A stretch of 51,903 bases of DNA, from assembly GCA_027053355.1 (NCBI GenBank), contig JALUDX010000059.1, positions 1-51,903 of the forward strand. The letters are read 5' to 3'. The notes below the pieces were generated by a model that saw only the letters and a list, made by a program, of their open reading frames with translations, did not search any database and was not told the origin of the DNA. Every line of letters starts with the position of its first letter. Position 1 is the first letter of the stretch. Positions 8,446 through 15,562 of the stretch are shown in pieces. The position numbers were made by a program, and so were the translations under genes. This DNA comes from Anaerolineales bacterium. GTDB lineage: Bacteria; Chloroflexota; Anaerolineae; Anaerolineales; DRMV01.

Positions 8446-8454
8446 ATTGTATCA
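8446..8454 (-). promoter_or_regulatory. extended -10 promoter of the CpXC gene
   Basis: The minus strand reads TGATACAAT, an extended -10 whose TGA is also the stop codon of the preceding flippase-like gene. It predicts a leader of about 37 bases. Confidence 0.4.
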
Positions 8455-9462
8455 CTTCTCGGCGGGGCGCGGCAGGCGGGCCAAAGCGCGGAGGGCCAGG
8501 GGGCCCAGCAGAAAGGGTATCCAAAACGTGATGCCCCGATAAGCCAAGGTGAGCACCACCGCGGCGCTAAGCCGGACGTTCAGCGAGTTGAGCGCCACAG
8601 TCATCACCCCTTCCACAATGCCGATGCCCGAAGGGGTGGGGGAAATGATGAGGAACAGGTAGGCAATGGCAAAGCCGGCGACCACGGTGCCCACGGAGCA
8701 GGGCACGCGAAAAGCCAAAAACAGCACCCATAGCACGATGACTTGCAGCGCCTTGCTGAGGCTACCCAAAAAAATCGGCCAGAGCATGGCATGAGGTCGT
8801 TGACGGATGGCTTGCAGTCCTTCTCCTGCATCCAGGCCAAACAGGCGAGCGTTGTGTTCGGAGAGGTAAGGCCGACGCAGAAAAGGGCGCAGCGCGCGGT
8901 TGATGCTCCGGGTGAGCGCGACCAACACCCGGCTGAGCAGCGGGCCCGAGTGGGTGCCTAAGTAGAGCATGACGCCCAGCCCCAAGGCCAGCAGAGCCAT
9001 TAGCACCGAGGCTGTGACGTCGGCCGTGGTGAGGTGGTTGCGTCGTACCAACACTACGAGCCCCAAGGCCAACACGCCCAAAAAGCCTACATATTCGAAA
9101 AACATGTAGATGACCCCGGCTACCGTGGCTCGGCTGGTGGGGTAGCCCTGGTGTCGGGCTTCGGCAATGTAAACGCTCAGCCCGCTCAGCCCCCCGCTGG
9201 GCACCACCACGCTGAAGAAATTGGCCCCTACCACCATCAAACTTAAACGCAATAGGCTTTCTTTCAGCCCCAAGGCGCGGTAGATGACCTTGAGGTGCAG
9301 CCCTGCGTTGAAAAACCATAAGCCTTGCACGACCAGTGCCAGCAGCAGGTAGCGGATATCGCCCTGTCTGAGGGTGGCGATGATGGCGTGCATTTCGGCC
9401 AGGCGGCCCAAAACAAAAGCAATGCCCAGCAAAAGCGCCACCGCGAAAAGGAATTTGCGCAT
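8452..9462 (-). CDS. flippase-like integral membrane protein (LPG-synthase TM / UPF0104 family)
   Basis: This 336-residue protein has about eight membrane helices and matches the lysylphosphatidylglycerol-synthase transmembrane family (UPF0104, AglD/MprF N-terminal region). Typical stretches are VVGANFFSVVVPSGGLSGLSVYIAEARHQG in the first half and ISPTPSGIGIVEGVMTVAL in the second. Members are thought to move lipids or lipid-linked sugars across the membrane; a substrate cannot be read from sequence. It lacks the C-terminal transferase domain of MprF. The start at 9462 lies exactly six bases after a TATAAT on the same strand, with no Shine-Dalgarno, so the mRNA is predicted to be leaderless. 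A second member of the family is at 29595-30605. Confidence 0.85.
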   Translation of the reverse strand: MRKFLFAVALLLGIAFVLGRLAEMHAIIATLRQGDIRYLLLALVVQGLWFFNAGLHLKVIYRALGLKESLLRLSLMVVGANFFSVVVPSGGLSGLSVYIAEARHQGYPTSRATVAGVIYMFFEYVGFLGVLALGLVVLVRRNHLTTADVTASVLMALLALGLGVMLYLGTHSGPLLSRVLVALTRSINRALRPFLRRPYLSEHNARLFGLDAGEGLQAIRQRPHAMLWPIFLGSLSKALQVIVLWVLFLAFRVPCSVGTVVAGFAIAYLFLIISPTPSGIGIVEGVMTVALNSLNVRLSAAVVLTLAYRGITFWIPFLLGPLALRALARLPRPAEK

Positions 9463-9468
9463 GGGCGC

Positions 9469-9474
9469 ATTATA
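9469..9474 (-). promoter_or_regulatory. -10 box giving a leaderless flippase mRNA
   Basis: TATAAT on the minus strand, six bases (GCGCCC), then the ATG at 9462. The standard +1 position coincides with the A of the ATG. No -35 is obvious. Confidence 0.6.
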
Positions 9475-9507
9475 CCGAAAAACACCCCACCGCGCCCGCG
9501 GGGGAGT

Positions 9508-9538
9508 AAAAAAAGCCCCGCGCTGAGCGGCGCGGGGC
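9508..9538 (-). terminator. rho-independent terminator of the acyl-CoA synthetase gene
   Basis: On the minus strand GCCCCGCGC and GCGCGGGGC form a nine-base-pair GC stem (9515-9538) with a short loop, followed directly by seven T residues. It lies just after the acyl-CoA synthetase stop and just before the leaderless flippase promoter. Confidence 0.85.
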
Positions 9539-9563
9539 AGAGGACAGTGGGCTGTGGGTGACG

Positions 9564-11279
9564 CTACGAGCCCTCGGTGGTGTTTTGGGTGGCCTCCAGG
9601 TGCTGGCGCACCAACTCGCGGCGCAGGATCTTCCCCACCGTGGTTTTGGGCAGTTCGGTGCGGAACTCCACATGGGTGGGCACTTTGAACTTGGCCAGGC
9701 GCTCGCGGCACCAGGCTTTGATTTCCTCTTCGGTGAGGGTTTCGCCGGGCTTGGGCACCACCCAGGCTTTGACCGTTTCGCCCCGGTAAGGGTCGGGGAT
9801 GCCGGCGACGGCCACTTCCAGCACTTTGGGGTGCGCGCTGATTACCTCTTCCACTTCGCGCGGCCAAACCTGGTAGCCGCCGGGCTTGATCAGTTCTTTT
9901 TTGCGATCTACGATGTGAAAATAGCCGTCTTCGTCCATGTAGGCGATGTCGCCGGTGTAGAGCCAAATCAGGCCGTCGTCGCGGCGGCGCAGCACGTTGG
10001 CCGTTTCGGTGGGCATGTTGTGGTAGCCTTTCATCACCTGGGGGCCGTGGATGATGAGTTCGCCTACTTCACCGGGAGGCAATTCGGTCACCCCATCGTC
10101 CAGGCTGACGATTTTGGCGTCCACATCGGGCATCGGCAGGCCGATGGAGCCGGTGCGGTTTTCGCCGAGCACCGGGTTGCAGTGGGTGGCGGTGGGGGCT
10201 TCTGAAAGGCCGTAGCCCTCGAACACCTTGCCGCCGGTGAGCGCCTCGAATTTCTCTTTGGTCTCCCGCATCAGGGGCGCGGAGCCCGAAATGCACACCT
10301 TGATGCTGCTGAGGTCGTATTTCCCGGCCAGTACGTCGGGGTAGTTGTTGATCGCGTTGTACAGGGTGGGCACCCCGGGGAAGATGGTAGCATGGTATTT
10401 CTGGATGTTGTGGAGCAGGTCTTTCAGGTTGCGCGGGTCGGGCACCAGCACCAACGTGCCGCCCGAGGCAATGCCAAAGAGCATCCCCGAGACCATGCCG
10501 TATACGTGGAACAGCGGGATGGCCAAAAGCACCACCTCGTTGCCCGCTTCCAAATTGGGTACCCAGTTTTTGATTTGCAGCGTGTTGGCCACCAGGTTGC
10601 GGTGCAGTGCGACCGCGCCCTTCGAAAGCCCCGTGGTGCCGCCGGTGTATTGCAGCAAAGCCACGTCCTCGGGGCCGACGCTCACCGCGGGCCGGTCTTC
10701 TGGCGTGTGGCGGGCGATGAGGTCCTGCATCCACACGTCGCCATCGCGCAGGGTGACTCGAAAGCCGCCTTTCTTCTCTTTGGTCAGCGTAAAGAGAAAG
10801 CGCAGCAGCGGTGGTAGGGCTTCTTTGATGTTGGTCACCACCAGGCGCTTTAGGCCGGTTTGGGGTTGCACGGCTTTGATGCGTTCGTAGTAGTTGCTCA
10901 TCACCACCATGTGCGAAATGCCCGCATCGTTGAGTTGGTGTTCTATCTCGCGCGGGCTGTAGAGGGGGTTGGTGGCGACCACCACCCCGCCGATTTTCAA
11001 AATCGCAAAATAGGCGATGACGAATTGCGGCGTGTTGGGCATAAACAGCCCGACCCGGTCGCCCTTCTGAATACCCAGTTCGGCCAGCCCCGCAGCCAGG
11101 CGGTCGACCATCTGGTCGAGTTGCTGATAAGTCAGGCTCGCCCCCTTGAACACTGTGGCCGGTTTGTCGGGATATTTGCGCGCCGCCTCTTCTAAAAAGT
11201 AGAAAAGCGGCACCGGCGGGTATTCAATGTGAAAAGGTACCCCCGTGTCGTAATGTTTGAACCAGGGACGGTTTTCCAT
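9564..11279 (-). CDS. fadD: long-chain acyl-CoA synthetase (AMP-forming)
   Basis: This 571-residue enzyme activates fatty acids to acyl-CoA through an acyl-adenylate. The P-loop-like motif YTGGTTGLSKGA is near residue 210, the A5 motif EGYGLSEAP and the A7-type motif WLYTGDIAYMDEDGYFHIVDRKKELIKPGG follow, and the C-terminal lid ends with the catalytic Lys in TVGKILRREL. The length is typical of FadD. The start at 11279 has a GGAGGAG site six bases upstream; an earlier in-frame ATG lacks one. A consensus promoter lies 74-102 bases upstream and a strong terminator follows, so this is a monocistronic unit. It may feed acyl-CoA to beta-oxidation or lipid synthesis. Confidence 0.92.
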   Translation of the reverse strand: MENRPWFKHYDTGVPFHIEYPPVPLFYFLEEAARKYPDKPATVFKGASLTYQQLDQMVDRLAAGLAELGIQKGDRVGLFMPNTPQFVIAYFAILKIGGVVVATNPLYSPREIEHQLNDAGISHMVVMSNYYERIKAVQPQTGLKRLVVTNIKEALPPLLRFLFTLTKEKKGGFRVTLRDGDVWMQDLIARHTPEDRPAVSVGPEDVALLQYTGGTTGLSKGAVALHRNLVANTLQIKNWVPNLEAGNEVVLLAIPLFHVYGMVSGMLFGIASGGTLVLVPDPRNLKDLLHNIQKYHATIFPGVPTLYNAINNYPDVLAGKYDLSSIKVCISGSAPLMRETKEKFEALTGGKVFEGYGLSEAPTATHCNPVLGENRTGSIGLPMPDVDAKIVSLDDGVTELPPGEVGELIIHGPQVMKGYHNMPTETANVLRRRDDGLIWLYTGDIAYMDEDGYFHIVDRKKELIKPGGYQVWPREVEEVISAHPKVLEVAVAGIPDPYRGETVKAWVVPKPGETLTEEEIKAWCRERLAKFKVPTHVEFRTELPKTTVGKILRRELVRQHLEATQNTTEGS

Positions 11280-11761
11280 AGACTCTCCTCCATTGGGTCT
11301 TTGGGCAGGGGCGTGCCGCGACCCGCCCTTTTCGACACATCCATCCATGGCAAGTATAGAACGGGAGGAATAAAAAGTCAAACCTCCAGCGTTCTCTCAA
11401 CAAGAAAATTTTCTAAAAGCAAATAGCCTCCCTGCAACTCAAAAAGTTATGGGGAGAGCCTGGCGAGCCATTAGGCGTCTTGACGTGTGCGACGCCTGGG
11501 CAAAGAAATGGTGCGCGTTAAAACCTTGGGCTGTGGAAAACGGGAAAAAACTGAAGCGTAGCGGAGGTTTTCCCTTCATAAGTCCTTACAGCAATAGCCC
11601 TGATCTTGGAGGAGAATACCGGCCTCAAATCGCTTCTGATTCCGCCAGACACACTATTTCCTTTCCTTTTCCCCAGTCACATTATCATTTGGCGGATCTC
11701 TCGCTTCGGTCACATTTTCGTTTGACTGGCCTGAGGGACGTGCGGGACAAACAGCAGTAGA
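11280..11761. other. 482-base intergenic region, mostly featureless and AT-richer
   Basis: Bases 11280-11381 hold the acyl-CoA synthetase leader and promoter. Bases 11382-11761 are clearly less GC-rich than the genes around them and have no credible reading frame; a 103-codon rightward frame lacks coding bias and any family signature. A partial inverted repeat (GGGAAAA with TTTTCCC near 11541-11574) is visible. I see no known RNA. Confidence 0.4.
11353..11381 (-). promoter_or_regulatory. sigma-70-type promoter of the acyl-CoA synthetase gene
   Basis: On the minus strand TTGACT, a 17-base spacer, then TATACT. This is close to consensus and places +1 near 11346, giving a leader of about 67 bases. 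Confidence 0.8.
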
Positions 11762-12895
11762 TCATCTTCCCCCTCTGGGTGTTACCCTTGCAGCCCATGC
11801 CTGGCTTAGCCCTACGAGGAGAGGGCGGTCTTGATTATACCCCGTTGTCTGGGCTTCGACCCGTCGAAATTCGGCTAAAAACTGTGCTGCCAGGAGGGGG
11901 TCTTCCACAATGAGCAGGTTTTCGTCGTTGCGGGTTTCCGCGCTGCGGGTGAAGTTGTACGAGCCAAAAATCACGAAACGGTCATCCACCACCAACACCT
12001 TGTGGTGCATGGCGTAAGGGTTGCCGTCCAGGCGCACATCCAAGCCCGCACGGCGCAGATAGGCGTATTGATTGCCTTGGCTTTGTTCGGCCTGGCGGCG
12101 GTCGAACACCCCTTCCACCACCACGCCCCGTTGCGCCTGCGCGACCAGCAGGCGGGCCAGGTCTCGGTCGGTGAAATTGAACACCATCAACACGATGTGC
12201 TTCTTGGCGCCCCGCACCACCGGCAAGACATGGCGCAAGGGGTGGTCTTCGGGCGCGAAATACACTTCCAGGGGGATGCCGTCCACCGAGAGGCGGGGGA
12301 AGGGGGTGTTTGCCGGGGAATCCGCGCCAAAGCGATGGGCAACGGCCATTTCTTCGAATTCGGCGGTGTAATCTTGCGCCAGTCGGGGCGAGGTGATGGC
12401 GACCAGGTCGTTATCGTTGCGGTACGCGCCGTTGAGGGTGAAATTCATGGAACCCGTCCACACCTGATAACGGTCGATCACCACGAATTTGTCGTGCATC
12501 AGCGCCTTGCGCCCGTCGCCCACCACCGGAATGCCCGCGGCCTGCAATGCACGGAACTCCGACCGATCTAGATGGTCGCTTTCGGCCACGATGCGCACCT
12601 GCACCCCGCGGCGCTGGGCGCGCAACAGCGCGTCGCGAATGCTCCAGAGGTTCAAATCGTATAGCGCGGCATCTACCGACACGCGGGCGCGGTCGATGGC
12701 CTGAGCCACGGCCGCGTCGGGGCCGCCGCGCAGGTTGTGCGCCGCGGTGCGCGGGTGGGTGAAATACACCTGAAAGGGCGAACTTTCCGTAGATGTCGCG
12801 GTCGGGGGTCCGGCAACGGGCGTCGCGGCCGGCCAGGCGCAGCCCGCCAGCAAGGCGAGGAAGAGCAAAACCAAACCAGCGTAGCGAACGTTCAA
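11762..12895 (-). CDS. phospholipase D family lipoprotein (two HKD motifs)
   Basis: This 377-residue protein starts with a lipoprotein signal, NVRYAGLVLLFLALLAGC, with the lipid-modified Cys at 19. Two phospholipase D motifs follow: HDKFVVID (134-141) with TGSMNFT behind it, and HHKVLVVD with FGSYNFT behind it in the C-terminal half. This paired arrangement is typical of PLD nucleases and phosphodiesterases, here anchored outside the cell. The start is TTG at 12895, chosen because AGG lies seven bases upstream; the GTG two codons earlier has no room for a ribosome site. It is the last gene of a leftward unit after spoVS and the lamin-tail protein, with a 59-base gap. The substrate could be DNA or lipid; sequence does not decide. 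Confidence 0.85.
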   Translation of the reverse strand: MNVRYAGLVLLFLALLAGCAWPAATPVAGPPTATSTESSPFQVYFTHPRTAAHNLRGGPDAAVAQAIDRARVSVDAALYDLNLWSIRDALLRAQRRGVQVRIVAESDHLDRSEFRALQAAGIPVVGDGRKALMHDKFVVIDRYQVWTGSMNFTLNGAYRNDNDLVAITSPRLAQDYTAEFEEMAVAHRFGADSPANTPFPRLSVDGIPLEVYFAPEDHPLRHVLPVVRGAKKHIVLMVFNFTDRDLARLLVAQAQRGVVVEGVFDRRQAEQSQGNQYAYLRRAGLDVRLDGNPYAMHHKVLVVDDRFVIFGSYNFTRSAETRNDENLLIVEDPLLAAQFLAEFRRVEAQTTGYNQDRPLLVGLSQAWAARVTPRGGR

Positions 12896-12954
12896 GGGCA
12901 CACCTGAGGGAAATGGCCTCTGCCGAGCGCCGAGGGGGCAGGGGGGCAGGCGTC

Positions 12955-14223
12955 TTATTTTACCCGCACCCCTCGCCAGCGCCCAAGGCGCAAAAGCGGC
13001 CGCAGCGAAGCTATCTGGGGCTTGGGAGGCGCGCCGCGCGTCGTGGTGGACGTGGTGGGCGCGGCAGTCGCGGACACGGGCTGCCGGCTGCCGACGTCGT
13101 AAAGGACGTTTTTGGCCGCGCCCGGCGTAGGCCAACAGGGGTAGGTCAGGGGCGCCCAACCCCAGCGGGGGCGGCACCACGAAAGGTTCCACGACGTGGC
13201 ATTGCGGTAGCGCATCTGATCCACCACACGGCCGTCGGGGGTAAACAGGCGCACCATGTCGCCCCGGTCGGCCAGGCGCAGGTGGGTCTGGGCGGCAAAG
13301 AACACCACCACGTGCCCCGGCAGCAGGCCGGTTTCGGGAATTTCGAAGGGCGGCGAGCCTCCGGGGCCGTCGTCCAAGAGCCAGTTGTCCAGATTGACCG
13401 CGCCGGGGCCCAGGTTGAGGATTTCGATGAACTCGTCGCCGCTGTTGGCCTCGCCGTCGTGGTTCCAGTCGTAGCGCGGGTGGGGGAGCACTTCGCCAAT
13501 GACCACTCGACCGGGCAAGGGTTTGGGCGTCGGCGAGGGGCCGGAGGTCGGCGTGGGCGTTGGCGTGAGCGTGGGGGTCGGCGAAGGGGTCGGCGTGGGC
13601 GTGGTCAAGTTCACCGAGTTGGCGAACTTCGCGGTGCCCCGCAGCGGGTTGCCCGCGGCATCGTGGCCGTGGGTCACCGCGGCGTTGTTGGTGCCCCACG
13701 CACCAACGCCATCGGGCGCCAAGCCAATCCGTTCCATGGTAGCCCGCTGTGCCGCATCCCCGGCCGGCCAGCCGCCGCCCTCGTGGTTGGCTGTATCCAC
13801 CACTTCACCCTGGGGGCCGTAGAGGGTCAGCGCCTCACCGCCGTTGTTCAGCGCGCCGGTGTAGATTTGGTCGGCCGGAATATCCGACACCGTGCTATCG
13901 TCGGTGCGTTCCAACAAGAAAAAGCCGTGCCCCGCGATGCTCCCCTGCAGGGCGATGTCGGGGCTGCCGTCGGCCGCGGCCAGGCGCCAGCCCGTCAGGT
14001 CTACCGCTTCCGCCTGGGGGTTGTACAGTTCAATCCACTCGTCGTTGGCGCTGGCTGCTGTGCCCGCCCAGGCCACCTCGCTGATGAGCACCCGCCGCGG
14101 CGGCACCGCGGGGGCGCGGGCCAGCACCTGCCAGGGGCGCAAAAGGAACCACCCCAAGAGCAGCACCGCCACGCTGCTCCACCAAACGCCGCGCCTCCAT
14201 TCCCCGACGCGCCAATTTTTCAC
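12955..14223 (-). CDS. secreted protein with two lamin-tail domains
   Basis: This 422-residue protein has an N-terminal membrane or signal segment (residues 14-34) and two copies of the lamin-tail domain (LTD). The first covers about 43-160 (VLISEVAWAGT...DEWIELYNP...LTGWRL). The second covers about 240-370 (VVIGEVLPHPRYDWNHDGEANSGDEFIEILNLG). They are joined by a TPTPTPSPTPT linker near 206-235. The DWNHDGEANSGDEF stretch looks like a Ca-binding insertion. LTDs in bacteria occur in secreted nucleases and surface proteins, probably as binding modules. It lies 33 bases after spoVS and just before the PLD lipoprotein, so a shared role in handling extracellular DNA or cell-surface material is possible (inference). 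Confidence 0.85.
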   Translation of the reverse strand: MKNWRVGEWRRGVWWSSVAVLLLGWFLLRPWQVLARAPAVPPRRVLISEVAWAGTAASANDEWIELYNPQAEAVDLTGWRLAAADGSPDIALQGSIAGHGFFLLERTDDSTVSDIPADQIYTGALNNGGEALTLYGPQGEVVDTANHEGGGWPAGDAAQRATMERIGLAPDGVGAWGTNNAAVTHGHDAAGNPLRGTAKFANSVNLTTPTPTPSPTPTLTPTPTPTSGPSPTPKPLPGRVVIGEVLPHPRYDWNHDGEANSGDEFIEILNLGPGAVNLDNWLLDDGPGGSPPFEIPETGLLPGHVVVFFAAQTHLRLADRGDMVRLFTPDGRVVDQMRYRNATSWNLSWCRPRWGWAPLTYPCWPTPGAAKNVLYDVGSRQPVSATAAPTTSTTTRGAPPKPQIASLRPLLRLGRWRGVRVK

Positions 14224-14256
14224 CTCGGCACCAGACGAATGGAGTAAAGAAGCCTA

Positions 14257-14583
14257 TCAAAAGGCCGAAGGCTCGTCCCCGTCCGCTTCTACTTCTTCGG
14301 CTGTCCCTTCGGCCTCAGCCTCGCTGCACTGCGTCACCGTAAAACGGATGGCTGTGCGCTCCTTCCCTTCGATTTCCACTTCGGCAAATTCGGGGGTGAA
14401 GACCACCCGATACCCATCGGCAGCCAGGTAACTGCGGGCTAAAATTAGGGCTTTGACCGCCTGGTTGACCGCGCCGGCGCCGATGGCCTGCACCACAGCG
14501 TGTTGATGTTCGCGGAAGACGCCAGCAATGGCGCCTGCCGTGGCCGGGGGACGGGATTTTCCGGAAACTTTGATGACTTCCAT
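14257..14583 (-). CDS. spoVS: SpoVS family protein
   Basis: This 108-residue protein matches SpoVS from its first residue: MEVIKVSGKSRPPATAGAIAG, then the highly conserved AIGAGAVNQAVKALILARSYL and the end of the fold at EIEGKERTAIRFTV. A short acidic tail (EAEAEGTAEEVEADGDE) follows, which SpoVS usually lacks. SpoVS is a small Alba-like protein that affects sporulation and septation in Bacillus and is widespread in non-sporulating bacteria, where it probably binds nucleic acid. No other sporulation gene is in the window. It opens the SpoVS, lamin-tail, PLD unit and has its own promoter overlapping the end of the upstream gene. Confidence 0.93.
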   Translation of the reverse strand: MEVIKVSGKSRPPATAGAIAGVFREHQHAVVQAIGAGAVNQAVKALILARSYLAADGYRVVFTPEFAEVEIEGKERTAIRFTVTQCSEAEAEGTAEEVEADGDEPSAF

Positions 14584-14661
14584 GGTCGCCTCTCCTTGCG
14601 CCTTGTCGTGTGGTGCGGTCGGCTGCTGCGGGGCTACACCGCGAAGGCTGCCCTCCCTTCT

Positions 14662-14689
14662 ATTGTAGAAGATTTTGGGAGAAAATCAA
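14662..14689 (-). promoter_or_regulatory. promoter of the spoVS unit
   Basis: On the minus strand TTGATT, 16 bases, TACAAT. It overlaps the last codon of the upstream lipoprotein gene and gives a leader of about 70 bases before spoVS. Confidence 0.6.
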
Positions 14690-15483
14690 GGGGGTTCGTG
14701 ATACACGGCCAGCAGGGTACGGCCATGACCCTGCTGCAGGCAGGCGACCAGGTTTTCAGCCCAGGGGCTGGGCTGCGAGGGCAACAAGGCCAACACGGGC
14801 GCTTGCCAGGAAGGGGGCAAGCCGTCGGCCAGCGCGATCTGCTGGACGTCTTTGCTCGCGGTGGCGTCGTAGCGTAGCCAGGCCGCAGGCACAAAGCCCA
14901 ACGCGGCCTGGTCGTGCCGCAGGACCTGCAACATGGCCGTGGGGGAGGGCGCCCACGCCGCGTCCCCGCGCAGCCGCGCCTCGCCCAACCAGGCGCGCAG
15001 GCGGCGCTGCCCCCCGCTGCCCGGCGCGGGTAGCCACAAAGCCAGCGGCACCTCGCCAGGCCAGGTGGTCGTCTGCCCCAAGACTATGCGCCGCACGGCC
15101 GTGGTGGTCAGACGGTGAGGTCGGCCTGAGGCGGCGACCACAGCCAACCGCTCCTGCCCGATGGGGTAAGCCTGCCACGCGCCGGAGGAGGGCGGCAGCC
15201 CCCACCAGAAAGCCAGATCCACCTGCGAGGGCAAGGCGTCTTGCAAGCCCACAAGGAAAGCCGGGGCAATGCCCTCGGCCTGCGCGCAGGCACGCAGCGC
15301 AGGCCGCAGGGGCAACAAATCTTCCGGCAGGTAGAGCACCACCAACGGCGCTCGCGTGGGCAACGAAGGCAGCGTGGGGGTGGGGGTGCTTGGCCGCGGC
15401 GTGGGCGTTGGGCTCGCACTGCCCACGCAGCCGCTCACCATACCCCAAAAAAACACTGTCGCCAACCACAATCTGACACGCAT
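14686..15483 (-). CDS. lipoprotein resembling a periplasmic substrate-binding protein
   Basis: This 265-residue protein has a lipoprotein signal ending at GMVSGC (Cys19) and a TPTPRPSTPTPT spacer. The remaining 200 residues are consistent with a PstS-like binding-protein fold: alternating strand-helix pattern, RRIVLGQTTTWPG in the middle (the PstS-type stretch around the hinge often reads IFxGxxxxWxD), and ALGFVPAAWL later. I call this a weak family resemblance. No ABC transporter genes adjoin it. The start is the ATG at 15481-15483, exactly six bases after TATAGT and without a Shine-Dalgarno, so the mRNA should be leaderless. It is divergent from the nucleoside kinase gene. Confidence 0.75.
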   Translation of the reverse strand: MRVRLWLATVFFWGMVSGCVGSASPTPTPRPSTPTPTLPSLPTRAPLVVLYLPEDLLPLRPALRACAQAEGIAPAFLVGLQDALPSQVDLAFWWGLPPSSGAWQAYPIGQERLAVVAASGRPHRLTTTAVRRIVLGQTTTWPGEVPLALWLPAPGSGGQRRLRAWLGEARLRGDAAWAPSPTAMLQVLRHDQAALGFVPAAWLRYDATASKDVQQIALADGLPPSWQAPVLALLPSQPSPWAENLVACLQQGHGRTLLAVYHEPP

Positions 15484-15489
15484 ACCGTC

Positions 15490-15519
15490 ACTATAACACA
15501 AATCAGAGCGGTGTTACAA
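15490..15519 (-). promoter_or_regulatory. promoter giving a leaderless lipoprotein mRNA
   Basis: On the minus strand TTGTAA, 18 bases, TATAGT, then six bases and the ATG at 15483. The -35 overlaps the opposing -10 at 15515-15520, so the two promoters probably exclude each other. Confidence 0.6.
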
Positions 15520-15520
15520 T
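15512..15520 (+). promoter_or_regulatory. extended -10 promoter of the nucleoside kinase gene
   Basis: The plus strand reads TGTTACAAT, an extended -10, giving a leader of about 36 bases that contains the AGGAGG site of the kinase gene. Confidence 0.5.
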
Positions 15521-15562
15521 AGCCCTCTCAGCCTTGGCGACATTTTTTGCCAGGAGGTTCCG

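Noticed and set aside
11449-11760. A 103-codon rightward frame in the 11.3-11.8 kb intergenic region
   Set aside because: No ribosome site, no family signature, atypical composition and no conserved hydrophobic or charged pattern.
11762-13699. A 645-residue frame covering the PLD gene and part of the lamin-tail gene
   Set aside because: Only the part from 12895 has domain signatures and a lipoprotein signal; the rest is a shadow of the lamin-tail gene.
14686-15483. Calling the lipoprotein a phosphate-binding PstS
   Set aside because: Only weak fold-level similarity is visible and no pst genes adjoin it, so only a general binding-protein resemblance is claimed.
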